Shown: positions 1-8,906 of the stretch, one piece after another | Position numbering within the stretch: the first letter of the stretch is position 1 | Layout of the letters: every line of letters starts with the position of its first letter | Source of the DNA: Bordetella parapertussis | GTDB taxonomy: Bacteria > Pseudomonadota > Gammaproteobacteria > Burkholderiales > SG8-41 | Assembly (NCBI GenBank): GCA_945906935.1 | Contig: CAMDSO010000034.1 | Coordinates: 1 to 34,520, forward strand | Length of the DNA stretch: 34,520 nucleotides | Direction of reading: 5' to 3' | Translations under genes and position numbers: made by a program | Notes under the pieces: generated by a model | The model's input: the letters and a program-made list of their open reading frames with translations, nothing else | The model's database searches: none | Told to the model about the DNA's origin: nothing

Positions 1-1442
1 CCGCCTGCCCGGTTACCCAGGCCATCCGGCCGCCATTGGGATTGGCCCTGTCCGCGCCCGCCACCGGCAACGTTGCCGTTGACTTCGCCGCGGCTTTGCG
101 GCTTTTGAGGGCGGCCTTGTTGTCCTTTGCTGGACGCCGCTGACTTTTCCAGACCACTAACAGCCAGCAGACTACGCACGGCATGCTCATCCAACTCTTC
201 CCAACGACCGCGCTTCAGACCAGAGGGCAAAGTCATGACGCCGTAACGGGTGCGGATCAGGCGCGACACGGTGAGGCCGACCGCTTCGAACATCCGACGC
301 ACCTCGCGGTTACGACCCTCAGAGATCACGACGCGATACCAGCGGTTGGCACCTTCACCACCGCCGTCGGCGATCTTTGCGAATTGAGCAACGCCATCTT
401 CGAGTTCGACGCCGGCCAATAATTTCTGGCGCATGCCTTCTTCGAGCTCACCCAAAGTACGCACCGCGTATTCACGTTCGATGCCATAGCGCGGATGCAT
501 TAGACGGTTGGCCAGGTCACCCGAGGTGGTAAAAAGTAACAAGCCTTCGGTATTAAAATCGAGGCGGCCAACAGCCAGCCATTTGGCGGCCTTCATGTTG
601 GGCAAGCGGTCAAATACGGTGGCGCGACCTTCAGGATCGCTGGTGCTAACGATCTCGCCAGCGGGCTTGTGATAAACCAGCACACGCGGTGGCTTGCTGC
701 TGACTTTACGGATGATCAGCTTGCCATTGATACGCACCTGGTCCGACGGCAAAATGCGCTGACCGATATGCGCTGGCTCGCCATTGACCGAAACACGACC
801 CGCAATAATCAGCTCCTCCATGTCGCGGCGTGAACCGAGACCCGCCTCAGCGAGCACTTTGTGTAATTTGGGTGCGTCATCTTCCGCGGTCAGGTCGCGC
901 CGGACGGCTTTGTTAGGGCGACCGCCTTGCTTGCCCGAACCGGCGTGGTCATCCGCGTCAGCGAACTGATCGTAAGAATCAGATGTGACGAAAGAAAATA
1001 CCGCATCGGCATCGCCCGCAGTGTGACGTGGGCCGTTTGGTTTTTGATTGTTATGGCTACTGCGGCCTTTGACGTTGCTACGGTTTTCATGCGGCTCTTT
1101 CGGGCCATTGGGTCCTCGACCCGGCTTGCGCCCCGCGCCCTTGGCTGCAGCAGGCCGAGGGGGTTGTTTTTCTGCCGGCGCTCGGCGACTTTCCAGCGAC
1201 TGAACCAACTCGCCGTTGCCTTTGTTTTCGTCTTTGACTTGCTCGGCCTCACTACTGCTACGCGTGCGACGCATGGAGCGCGGGCCACGCAAGCCGCGAC
1301 GTGGCCCTTTGGATTCACTCGGCTTGTCCGAATCGGGCTGCGCACTCGCCGCGCCAGGTGCATCAGTAGCATGGGATTTTGTATTGCCCGCATCGGAATC
1401 GGACACGGTACGGGCTATATCATCAGGAGTGGGAAGGGTCAT
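1..1442 (-). CDS. rluB: 23S rRNA pseudouridine synthase RluB, 3' end cut by window edge
   Basis: The enzyme isomerises a uridine in 23S rRNA (U2605 in E. coli RluB) to pseudouridine in the cytoplasm. I translated this frame by hand: it stays open from the ATG at 1442 to base 1, giving at least 480 residues. Residues about 1-185 are a charged, low-complexity arm rich in Arg, Lys, Gly, Ser and Pro. An S4 RNA-binding domain starts near residue 192 ([15 protein letters not shown]). The RsuA/RluB catalytic motif GRLDFNTEG follows, with the catalytic Asp near residue 295, then the RNREVRRMF motif. After about residue 420 a second Gly/Gln/Arg-rich tail runs off the edge. The start overlaps the end of scpB by 20 bases, so translation is probably coupled. 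The family core is about 240 residues, so both arms are extra. Identity is secure; the exact start is less certain because other starts could lie inside the arm. Confidence 0.9.
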   Translation of the reverse strand, partial: MTLPTPDDIARTVSDSDAGNTKSHATDAPGAASAQPDSDKPSESKGPRRGLRGPRSMRRTRSSSEAEQVKDENKGNGELVQSLESRRAPAEKQPPRPAAAKGAGRKPGRGPNGPKEPHENRSNVKGRSSHNNQKPNGPRHTAGDADAVFSFVTSDSYDQFADADDHAGSGKQGGRPNKAVRRDLTAEDDAPKLHKVLAEAGLGSRRDMEELIIAGRVSVNGEPAHIGQRILPSDQVRINGKLIIRKVSSKPPRVLVYHKPAGEIVSTSDPEGRATVFDRLPNMKAAKWLAVGRLDFNTEGLLLFTTSGDLANRLMHPRYGIEREYAVRTLGELEEGMRQKLLAGVELEDGVAQFAKIADGGGEGANRWYRVVISEGRNREVRRMFEAVGLTVSRLIRTRYGVMTLPSGLKRGRWEELDEHAVRSLLAVSGLEKSAASSKGQQGRPQKPQSRGEVNGNVAGGGRGQGQSQWRPDGLGNRAG

Positions 1443-2253
1443 CGTTCGCTTGTGTCACCGGTTGGGTTTGCGTAATCACGCTATCGTCGTGGGTAATGTT
1501 TTCTTCGATCGGGTCTGTCGTTGCTTCGGCGGTTTGCTGCTCGTCGTCCGCTTGACTATCACCGGCAACGATTGCAACAGGCTGGGACATCGTGTGAGCT
1601 TGATCAACATCAGCCGGCTCCTCAGGGAAGGCAATCGAGGCCTGATTCAGACTTGCTTCGAGATTCTGACCCATCGCTTGCATGGCCATTGCCGCATCGC
1701 CCTGCAAATTGTCTTGCCCAATCTGCTGCATCGGCGGCAATTGATCTAGCGAGGTCAAACCAAGGTCATCAAGAAACTGCTTGGTCGTCGCAAACAAAGC
1801 GGGACGGCCCGGCACATCGCGATGACCGATTGCATCGATCCAGCCGCGGTCTTCCAGCATTTTAATGGTCTGCGAGTTGACGGCAACACCGCGAATTTCT
1901 TCAATATCACCCCTAGTCACCGGCTGGCGATACGCAATAATGGCAAGCGTTTCGAGTGTCGCACGGGTGTACTTAGGCGGCTTCTCAGGATTGAGCCTAT
2001 CGAGGAAAACTTTCATCTCCGCGCGGCTCTGAAAACGCCAGCCTGTCGCCAGACTCACCAACTCAACCCCGCGCTCAGCCCAATCATGCACTAGCTCGTC
2101 GAGCATCGTCTTGATGGTGTCGGTATTGATCGACTCTTCATCCGCATTGCCATCCGGACCAGCAAACAGTTTTTTCAGGTCATTGATCGAGAGTGCCTCG
2201 TGCGTGCACAAAAGTGCAGTTTCGAGGACTTTTTTCGCCTCAATAGTATTCAT
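1423..2253 (-). CDS. scpB: Segregation and condensation protein ScpB (copy 1, rluB-linked)
   Basis: ScpB is the winged-helix (kite) subunit that binds ScpA in the SMC-ScpAB condensin and acts in chromosome segregation. This 276-residue protein has the family core: a first winged helix (about residues 5-80, ending in GWRF), then [23 protein letters not shown] and the second winged helix ending in [18 protein letters not shown]. Residues about 190-276 form an acidic, Gln/Thr-rich tail that is not part of the core. It is transcribed from the promoter at 2487-2515 and overlaps rluB by 20 bases. It is about 70% identical by eye, over roughly 105 core residues, to the second copy at 9392-10153. The Shine-Dalgarno sequence before the ATG is weak. 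No scpA is adjacent, so whether it uses the ScpA encoded at 10134-10943 is inference. Confidence 0.92.
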   Translation of the reverse strand: MNTIEAKKVLETALLCTHEALSINDLKKLFAGPDGNADEESINTDTIKTMLDELVHDWAERGVELVSLATGWRFQSRAEMKVFLDRLNPEKPPKYTRATLETLAIIAYRQPVTRGDIEEIRGVAVNSQTIKMLEDRGWIDAIGHRDVPGRPALFATTKQFLDDLGLTSLDQLPPMQQIGQDNLQGDAAMAMQAMGQNLEASLNQASIAFPEEPADVDQAHTMSQPVAIVAGDSQADDEQQTAEATTDPIEENITHDDSVITQTQPVTQANDDPSHS

Positions 2254-2480
2254 CTACGATTCGTGTAAGACAGGTTGGTTGCAATGAGCAGTGATTAATT
2301 CAACGCCAACATCAATGGATGTGGCTCGGACAGTCAAGTCGTTGATGCTGGCAATCAGCGCCCGCTGGTAGTGAAATTTTTGTTGGGGGCTGACGCAAAT
2401 AAGACCAGTAAGGCTTGCAGAGGGTTCTGGGCTAAAAATCCAGTTGAAACAGGGACTTGCCGTACCCTTGACCCGCACTG
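2254..2480 (-). other. Long 5' leader of the scpB-rluB unit, no convincing gene
   Basis: This is the stretch between the predicted transcription start (about 2480) and the scpB ATG. A GTG-initiated frame of 74 codons fills it and stops directly before scpB. It would begin within a few bases of the predicted start of transcription, has no ribosome-binding site and resembles no family I know, so I do not call it a gene. I see no T-run terminator in it. It may be a structured leader or simply spacer. Confidence 0.35.
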
Positions 2481-2486
2481 CGCGGA

Positions 2487-2515
2487 ATTATAGAGCATGT
2501 CTGGAAGATTGTCAT
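2487..2515 (-). promoter_or_regulatory. sigma70-type promoter for scpB-rluB
   Basis: Read on the minus strand, the -35 is ATGACA (2510-2515, 5 of 6 to consensus) and the -10 is TATAAT (2487-2492, 6 of 6), with a spacing of exactly 17 bases. It points toward scpB, 234 bases away. The predicted start of transcription is about 2480. Confidence 0.7.
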
Positions 2516-2615
2516 TGTCTGTGCGTAGCGCGACTCTGCAGTTGCCGATCAATTTCGGGCGGACGTTGCGCGAGGTCGGCTTAACCGATGCAACAGGTCA
2601 TTTTTTTCCGCGCAT

Positions 2616-2650
2616 AAAAATAGCCCGACTTTTAAGACGGGCTATTTTTT
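2616..2650 (-). terminator. Rho-independent terminator after tRNA-fMet
   Basis: A 12-bp inverted repeat lies here: AAAAATAGCCCG at 2616-2627 and its complement at 2638-2649, with a 10-base loop. The 7-bp GC-containing core is flanked by A and T runs, so it can act in both directions. It starts 6 bases past the tRNA 3' end and separates the tRNA transcript from the scpB promoter region. Confidence 0.85.
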
Positions 2651-2655
2651 AAAAC

Positions 2656-2732
2656 TGGTTGCGGGGACAGGATTTGAACCTGTGACCTTCGGGTTATGAG
2701 CCCGACGAGCTGCCAGACTGCTCCACCCCGCG
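2656..2732 (-). tRNA. Initiator tRNA-fMet (CAU anticodon)
   Basis: This 77-nt cloverleaf on the minus strand includes an encoded 3' CCA. Initiator hallmarks are visible: an unpaired C1/A72 at the top of the acceptor stem, A73 as discriminator, and three consecutive G-C pairs (GGG/CCC) in the anticodon stem around CTCATAA. The T arm has GGTTCAAATCC. It initiates protein synthesis after charging with Met and formylation. It has its own promoter upstream and a terminator just downstream. Confidence 0.97.
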
Positions 2733-2743
2733 TCTGTAACAGA

Positions 2744-2772
2744 ATTGTATCACCGCACGCCAACGCGGCCAA
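2744..2772 (-). promoter_or_regulatory. Promoter of tRNA-fMet
   Basis: On the minus strand the -35 is TTGGCC (2767-2772) and the -10 is TACAAT (2744-2749), with 17-base spacing. The predicted start lies a few bases before the mature tRNA 5' end at 2732. The tRNA is therefore probably independent of the upstream efflux operon. Confidence 0.6.
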
Positions 2773-2826
2773 GCATTTCAATCAAATACAACCGTATCTT
2801 GTCAGTTTACGCGACAGCTATATCCA

Positions 2827-5800
2827 TCAGCCCTCGGCGTGCGCGACTTTCTTCCCTCTTAAAGTATCGATGTAACGAGCAAAGCGATCCATACAAACAA
2901 AGAACACCGGTGTTACATAAAGGGTAAGGAATTGCGAGAACACCAATCCTCCGACCACGGCGATACCCAACGGCCGCCGCGTCTCAGCCCCGGCGCCGTA
3001 GCCCATGGCGATTGGAAGAGTCGCGAAAATTGCCGCACCGGTGGTCATCATAATCGGCCGAAACCGCACGGAGCACGCTTCGATAATTGCATCCATCGAA
3101 TTCATGCCTTTATCGCGTTGCATCTGCATCGCAAAGTCGATCATCATGATGCCGTTCTTTTTGACCAGACCTATAAGTAGAATGATTCCCACAAAGCTGA
3201 AAATATTGAGTTCTTCTTTGAACAACAACAGTGTCGCAAGCGCACCGAAGCCCGCAAAAGGCAACGCAGTCAAAATAGTAAATGGATGCCCATAATGTTC
3301 GTAGAGAATCGCCAAAATCATATAGATCAGAACGATCGTAATAATCAGCAATATCGGTAGACTCTTGAAAGCCTCCTGGAAAGCCTTTGCACTCCCCGTA
3401 AACGACGACGAAATGCCAGCTGGGACAATCTCCGAGGCCGCTTCATTGATAGATCCGATCGCATCTCCCACCGATACGCCTGGCGCCAGGTTAAAGGAGA
3501 GGATAACCGACGGCAGCTGACCGAAGTGTGCCACCGAAATCGGGCCAACCCCACTCTTCACTTCGGCTAGGGTGCTTAAAGGCACCATGGCACCTGCAGG
3601 ACTCTGGATGAACAAGGAACCCAATGCATTGATGTCAGCCTGATACTTTCTATCCAGTTCCATCATGATGCTGTATTGGTCGGATGGCCCATACAAAGTA
3701 CTAACTTGTCGGCCTCCAAACGCATTAAACAATGCCAGCTCAACCTGCTGGGAGCTGATCCCCAAAGCTGAAGCTCGCTCTCGTAGAACACGAATCTGGA
3801 TTTCGGGATTCCTCAATTCAAGATTGCTCGATACGTCCTGCAACATCGGCATCGTACGCAGTTTGGCCTCCAACGCTTCTCCGGGGCCATACAGGCTTGG
3901 CAATTCGGTCGCGCTCAAGGAATAGACGTAATCGCTGGTGGAGATGGTGCCGCCAATACGGATAGCCGGCGGATTAGAGAGGAAAAGACGAACCCCTTGC
4001 AGCTTGGACGCATCGCGCCTGATCTGCTGAATCACTTCGTCCGCGCCATCTTTTCTTTCTTCACGCGACTTTAGGCGAATGATGTAACGACCAACGTTGT
4101 CACCCAAGGTTCCACCGACGCCCTGACCAGCGGTCGACATTACCGACTCGACATTAGGATTTTTTTGGATAATCTCAGCCACCGCTTGCTGGTGCCGGAT
4201 CATCTCATCGAAGGTTATCCCCTCGCGTGCGCGCGTGTTGGCATTGATTACCCCGGTATCCTGGCGTGGAATAAAACCTTTAGACACTGCACCGTAAAGC
4301 CAGCCGGTTGCCAACAGAATACCAAGCGACACCAGAAGCACCGCGCCCTGATAGTTCAAAACCCATCGCAGACTACGAATATAGGCTTCCTTCGTAGACT
4401 CAAAAATGTTTTCTGTAAAATTGAACAAACGACCATGACTATGTTCGGTGCGCAACATCAAACTACACATCATGGGCGTTATAGACAGCGACACAAGGCC
4501 CGAGATCAAAACCGAAATACCAACGGTTACTGCGAACTCCCGGAACAGTCGGCCGACCATACCCTCCATAAAAAGAATAGGCAAAAACACAGCAGAAAGC
4601 GAAACAGTCATCGTAATAACGGTCGAGCCTATCTCTTTGGCGCCGTCAAGGGCCGCGGTCATCCGGTCCTTCCCCATCTCCATGTGACGGGTAATGTTCT
4701 CAAGCACAACGATTGCGTCATCAACAACAAAGCCGACTGCCAGCGTAATCGCCATCAACGATAGATTGTTCAGACTAAAGCCAATCATCTGCATGACGGC
4801 AAAGGTACCCAAAACAGAAGCAGGCAAGACCAACGCCGTGACAAGCGTAGCCGGTATGTTCCGAAGAAAAAGCAAAATCACACCGATCACGAGCAGTATC
4901 GATAAAACAAGCGTGAAATTAACCTCATGTATCGAATCGCGGATAAATTCAGCGCGATCAACCAAGACGTTCAAGGTGGCACCAGCAGGCATCTGTTTGG
5001 CGATGTCGGGCAACATCTCCTTCAGTTTATTGACCACCTCAACAGTGTTCGAACCTGGCTGTCGGTAAATGGCCAGAATCAGTGCACGCTCGCCGTTGTA
5101 CCAGCTGCGAATCTTTTCGTTCTCAACGCCATCCGTTGCCCGGCCAATATCCGCAAAACGTATGGGCATGCCGTCTTTGTATGAAACGATCAACGCATTG
5201 AAATCTTCCGTAGTCTGAAGTTTCCCCTGTGATTTGACTGTATAGGTACGCGCGGTTCCCTGAAGTGCCCCCGACGGCAGGTTGGAATTTGAGGACTGAA
5301 TTGCTCCAATGACCTTATCCAACCCCAGCCCGCGTTTTGCCAGCGCATTGGGATCCACAAACAGGCGCATGGCATATTTCTGTGACCCAAAGACCTGTAC
5401 CTGCGCAACACCGCTGACGGTTGAGAAGCGTTGAGCAATATTGGAATCTGCAAACTCGTTAAGTTTCGGCAGGGTCACATCTTCTTTGGCGGAGAGCGCC
5501 AAAATCAGAACCGGGGCGTCTGCAGGATTTAACTTGCGCAATGTCGGCGGCTCAGGCATGTCGCCAGGCAAGCGGCGGATTGCCTGCGAGATCGCGGTTT
5601 GCACGTCTTGCGCCGCAGAATCGATATCCCTCGATAACGAAAAAGTCAGTGTGATGCGGACGTTACCGCTGGTCGAGGACGAAGTCATCTCATCAACGCC
5701 GGAGATACGACTGAATTCCCGCTCTAGTGGCAGCGCCACCGTATTCGCCATCACTTCCGGGCTGGCACCGGGCAAACGTGCAGTGACGTTGATGGTCGGA

Positions 5801-5925
5801 AAGTCAACGTTGGGCAGGTCATTAACCGGCAGCGATATAAATCCGAGCCAGCCAAAAAACAAAATCGAAACAAACAGAACCGTGCTAGCGACCGGCCGCT
5901 CGATAAAAATTTTGGAAATATTCAT
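2827..5925 (-). CDS. RND multidrug efflux pump, inner-membrane permease (HAE1/MdtB-C type)
   Basis: This is a proton-driven inner-membrane pump that would expel hydrophobic or amphipathic compounds through a tripartite envelope channel. Its 1032 residues match the family length. The N-terminus (MNISKIFIERPVAS) forms TM1, followed by the first periplasmic porter domain, TM2-6 from about residue 337, a second periplasmic domain, and TM7-12 at the end. The proton-relay pair in TM4 is present (GFVVDDAIVVLEN, D402-D403). A single pump gene is present, so it should act as a homotrimer, unlike MdtBC. Its ATG overlaps the adaptor stop codon by one base (TAATG). The coding DNA is more AT-rich than that of neighbouring operons. 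The substrate cannot be told from the sequence, and no linked regulator is present. Confidence 0.95.
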   Translation of the reverse strand: MNISKIFIERPVASTVLFVSILFFGWLGFISLPVNDLPNVDFPTINVTARLPGASPEVMANTVALPLEREFSRISGVDEMTSSSTSGNVRITLTFSLSRDIDSAAQDVQTAISQAIRRLPGDMPEPPTLRKLNPADAPVLILALSAKEDVTLPKLNEFADSNIAQRFSTVSGVAQVQVFGSQKYAMRLFVDPNALAKRGLGLDKVIGAIQSSNSNLPSGALQGTARTYTVKSQGKLQTTEDFNALIVSYKDGMPIRFADIGRATDGVENEKIRSWYNGERALILAIYRQPGSNTVEVVNKLKEMLPDIAKQMPAGATLNVLVDRAEFIRDSIHEVNFTLVLSILLVIGVILLFLRNIPATLVTALVLPASVLGTFAVMQMIGFSLNNLSLMAITLAVGFVVDDAIVVLENITRHMEMGKDRMTAALDGAKEIGSTVITMTVSLSAVFLPILFMEGMVGRLFREFAVTVGISVLISGLVSLSITPMMCSLMLRTEHSHGRLFNFTENIFESTKEAYIRSLRWVLNYQGAVLLVSLGILLATGWLYGAVSKGFIPRQDTGVINANTRAREGITFDEMIRHQQAVAEIIQKNPNVESVMSTAGQGVGGTLGDNVGRYIIRLKSREERKDGADEVIQQIRRDASKLQGVRLFLSNPPAIRIGGTISTSDYVYSLSATELPSLYGPGEALEAKLRTMPMLQDVSSNLELRNPEIQIRVLRERASALGISSQQVELALFNAFGGRQVSTLYGPSDQYSIMMELDRKYQADINALGSLFIQSPAGAMVPLSTLAEVKSGVGPISVAHFGQLPSVILSFNLAPGVSVGDAIGSINEAASEIVPAGISSSFTGSAKAFQEAFKSLPILLIITIVLIYMILAILYEHYGHPFTILTALPFAGFGALATLLLFKEELNIFSFVGIILLIGLVKKNGIMMIDFAMQMQRDKGMNSMDAIIEACSVRFRPIMMTTGAAIFATLPIAMGYGAGAETRRPLGIAVVGGLVFSQFLTLYVTPVFFVCMDRFARYIDTLRGKKVAHAEG

Positions 5926-7211
5926 TACTTCGCCTCTTTGGAAGCTTCATCCTTGCCGGGAGAGTCCTTCGCCTTTTTACCCTTGCCGTCGCCGCCTTTG
6001 CCACCCTCTTTAGCCGCTGCACCACTTTCGCCCTTGCCCTCGGCGCTACCGCGCAGCACGACTTGCGAACCGTCCGTTACCGAAGGCGGGACATTCACCA
6101 GAATCTCCTCGTCACCGTTGAGCCCCTTTGCGATGACCATACGCCCGTCGACCTGGCGGTCCACGGTAACTGCCTGCACTTTTGCGCGACCTTCACGAAC
6201 CACGTAAACGAAGGTCCCGCTTTGTCCAGGCAATACCGCAGCCTCGGGCAGAACCATCGCATCCTTTTCAATTCGAAGAATAATGCGCGCCGCAATAAAC
6301 TGCCCGGGCCACAGCGCTTCTTTTTCGTTTTTGACACGCGCTTTCAAGGTAATCGTTCCGGTCGTGGGATTCACTGCATTGTCGATAAACACCAGCTGAC
6401 CGGAGGCGGCTACGGGAGATCCTGGATTGGGGCTGATATCAACCCTCAAATCGGACGTACCCCAATACTTCCTCACTTCTTCCAAATAACGCTGAGGAAC
6501 GCCGATAGACACCAGTATGGGCTGTGTGCTGTTGATCACCACTAGCGGAGCTCCGCCAGTGCCACCGTTCACCAGGTTTCCCGCACGCACGCTCAGACTA
6601 CCAGTACGCCCCGAAATCGGCGCTGCAATATTGGCATACGACATTTGTAACTGCGCCTGCTCAAGCGCCGCCTTGTTGGCATTGACCGTCGATTCAAGTG
6701 CCTTGGCCTGGGTCGCAGCCACATCATATTCCTGACGCGTCACGTAATCCTTTTCCATCAGGGGACGTAAGCGGGCTTCTTGCGCCCGCGCCTGCACCAG
6801 CTGCGCCTGATCACGGGCCAGCGCGGCACGCGCCTGATCAACGGCAGCTTGCATCGGACGTGTATCCAGACGGAACATCGGTTGCCCCTGCTTCACGCGA
6901 TCACCTTCGCTGAATAGCACTGCTTCAAGCGCCCCGTTCAGCTGGGGCCTGACCGCTACGCTATGTTCCGATTCAACCGTTCCAACCGCATCAATAATGA
7001 CCGGCATGGGGAGTCGCTCGACCTTAACCGCAGAGACTGAAATCGGTCCACCACCGCGCTTGCCTGCGCCCTTCTTACCCTCGGCCTTCGCCCCCGTCTT
7101 GGCGGCACCGGCGTTGTCGCCCGCTTTGCCGCCCGACTGATTGCTCCACCAATAAAAGCCCCCGCCAGCGAGTACGAAAATCACCAGAAATATTTTCCAG
7201 AAAGGCTTCAT
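5925..7211 (-). CDS. Periplasmic adaptor subunit (membrane fusion protein) of the RND pump
   Basis: This protein bridges the inner-membrane pump and the outer-membrane channel. It has 428 residues. The N-terminus (about 6-23) is one hydrophobic anchor, and there is no lipobox Cys. A Lys/Gly/Ala-rich linker (about 26-55) follows, then the first lipoyl half (VRPQLNGALEAVLFSEGDRVKQGQPMF in part), an alpha-helical hairpin rich in Ala and Gln (about 110-190), the second lipoyl half (YANIAAPISGRTG) and the beta-barrel domain. The last 40 residues are again Lys/Gly/Glu-rich. It lies between the channel gene (68-base gap) and the pump (1-base overlap), which fits one operon. MdtA is the closest well-known family member by motif; the symbol is not assigned because the pump specificity is unknown. 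Confidence 0.93.
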   Translation of the reverse strand: MKPFWKIFLVIFVLAGGGFYWWSNQSGGKAGDNAGAAKTGAKAEGKKGAGKRGGGPISVSAVKVERLPMPVIIDAVGTVESEHSVAVRPQLNGALEAVLFSEGDRVKQGQPMFRLDTRPMQAAVDQARAALARDQAQLVQARAQEARLRPLMEKDYVTRQEYDVAATQAKALESTVNANKAALEQAQLQMSYANIAAPISGRTGSLSVRAGNLVNGGTGGAPLVVINSTQPILVSIGVPQRYLEEVRKYWGTSDLRVDISPNPGSPVAASGQLVFIDNAVNPTTGTITLKARVKNEKEALWPGQFIAARIILRIEKDAMVLPEAAVLPGQSGTFVYVVREGRAKVQAVTVDRQVDGRMVIAKGLNGDEEILVNVPPSVTDGSQVVLRGSAEGKGESGAAAKEGGKGGDGKGKKAKDSPGKDEASKEAK

Positions 7212-7279
7212 TGATTCATCTCGCGTAATTGACCAACGTTGATACCGGACTGCACCGGGCTACCGGCCACAGCCAACCG

Positions 7280-8725
7280 TTACTGCTTTGCTCGTGCCTT
7301 GACGACTTCAGAATCAGAGGCGCCAAGCGAGAAATTCAGGCGCGCAAGGGCGCTATACCAATCCAGGTAAGATTGAATCTGCGCTACGCGTGCATTCGTA
7401 TCGTCCTGCTGCGCCGTAATGAAATCAAGCAAGTTACCAATCCCCGCTTTGTAACGTGCCGCCGATGCCGCCGCAGATTCCGCGGCACTCTTGACCAGGT
7501 TGCCCGTGCTAGACACGCTGCTAGTCGCCGTCTGAAGATCGTAATAGGACTGCCAGACATCAAGTTCAGTCTGACTTAACAACTGGTCACGCGCACTTTC
7601 CGCCTGCTCCGCCAACTCCTGAGCACGACGCGCCGTGTAGGTCTCCTTGAAGCCGCTAAATATGGGGATCGTCAGGTTAAAGCCCAATTGGTAAACGTCC
7701 TGCTCGGGCCGCAGCGTTCCCACCGGACTTCCAACAAAACCAGGGGCACCGTTCGTGAACATTACACGCCCGTAGTTCGCAACAAACGAAAGCGTCGGCA
7801 GTCCAACTCGATCGGCAGCAAGCGCAGTGGCACGAGCGGCGCGCGCCTTGGCTTCAGACGCGATCAAATCAGGCCGGCTGGCCTTCGCTTTTTCAATTGA
7901 CACATTGAGCGCTTGCTTTACCTCTTTCACCGTCGGCAATTCGGTGACCGGCTTGAGCTTTAAATCGTAGTTCACCGGCAACCCAACCGCGTTGGCTAGC
8001 TGCCCGCGGGCCTTCGCCAGCTCTCCTTCGTTGCGTGTCAACGTCAGTTGGGCCTGTCCAACCTGCGTTTCTGCCCGGTACTCGTCACCCGCGGTAGCGA
8101 GGCCGGAGGTTCGTCTACGTTGTGTCGCATCAAGCGCAGTTTTGAAGTTTTTCAGTGCGTCATTGCTTGCACGAACCATATAATCGAAGGCCAGCACACG
8201 ATAATAAGCTAGCTCGACTTGTGTGGCCACCTCCTGCAGGGTTCGATTCTGCGCAAGATTCGCCGCAAGCAGGCGGAAGTTCGCGGCTTCGGCCGAAGCA
8301 TCGCCCTTGCCAAAATCATATAGGGTATAGCTCAAACTAACGCTGGGGCCGTATTGGGTTTGAACTGGCACTGGAGCACCACTAGTGGACGAAATCGCCC
8401 TGCCAATACGATGCGTAACGAGCCCTGTAATCGTTGGCCAATCATCGGCGTTCTCGATACCCAGCGCCGAAGCTTCGGCCCTTGCAAACAACCATGCCTG
8501 CCGAGTCCGCGGATTCAGCATCAGCGCGAGGTCGGTCAGTTCCGCCAGTGACAGCGGCCCAGTGAACTGAGCGGGAACCGTTGGCGCCTTGTCGGACCGT
8601 GTCACGATCGGCAAAGCCTGATCAGGCTGCCAATAAAGATTAGCTGCCGGCGAGGTCATCGATCCGACATTGGATGGATCGAGCCCTGCTGCCACGCTTG
8701 CGCCAGCCACGAAAAATCGCACCAC
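7280..8725 (-). CDS. Outer-membrane efflux channel, TolC/OEP family
   Basis: This is the trimeric outer-membrane exit duct of the efflux system. The frame gives 481 residues from a GTG at 8725, with the two repeated OEP regions typical of TolC-like channels: long Ala/Gln/Glu-rich helices, LSYTLYDFGKGDA in the first half and GFNLTIPIFSGFKE in the second. The GTG start leaves a very short leader (VVRFFVAGASVAAG). The frame is open upstream to a TGA at 8759-8761 and contains CTG codons at 8743 and 8752. A GAGGGG motif just before the latter would give a full signal peptide, so the true start may be a rare CTG. There is no lipobox Cys. It is the first gene of the efflux operon; the channel-adaptor-pump order is less common than adaptor-pump-channel. 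Confidence 0.88.
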   Translation of the reverse strand: MVRFFVAGASVAAGLDPSNVGSMTSPAANLYWQPDQALPIVTRSDKAPTVPAQFTGPLSLAELTDLALMLNPRTRQAWLFARAEASALGIENADDWPTITGLVTHRIGRAISSTSGAPVPVQTQYGPSVSLSYTLYDFGKGDASAEAANFRLLAANLAQNRTLQEVATQVELAYYRVLAFDYMVRASNDALKNFKTALDATQRRRTSGLATAGDEYRAETQVGQAQLTLTRNEGELAKARGQLANAVGLPVNYDLKLKPVTELPTVKEVKQALNVSIEKAKASRPDLIASEAKARAARATALAADRVGLPTLSFVANYGRVMFTNGAPGFVGSPVGTLRPEQDVYQLGFNLTIPIFSGFKETYTARRAQELAEQAESARDQLLSQTELDVWQSYYDLQTATSSVSSTGNLVKSAAESAAASAARYKAGIGNLLDFITAQQDDTNARVAQIQSYLDWYSALARLNFSLGASDSEVVKARAKQ

Positions 8726-8906
8726 AAATGGTAAAAACGTCAGACGACCCAGTGCCCCTCAGACCGGTTTTTTTATAATTGTGCTGCTAGATGCAATATG
8801 ATAACACGGCTCAGAATTTTGGCCTAGCCCCTCAGAATGAGCTCGCGCATCCACTGTCGCATTTTTTTATAACCGCATCGACACCTCAAAGATCCCACTA
8901 TCCGCC

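Noticed and set aside
927-1475. Open frames on both strands across the 5' part of rluB
   Set aside because: The rluB frame itself is open here and flows into the S4 domain. The others arise from its Arg/Gly-rich low-complexity arm.
2254-2478. 74-codon GTG frame before scpB
   Set aside because: It would start at the predicted transcription start without a ribosome-binding site and has no family resemblance. It is kept only as part of the leader description.
2656-2732. tRNA-fMet as an integration site for the efflux block
   Set aside because: No integrase gene and no second copy of the tRNA 3' end were found by eye in the window, and the tRNA has its own promoter and terminator. The idea is not supported as a feature.
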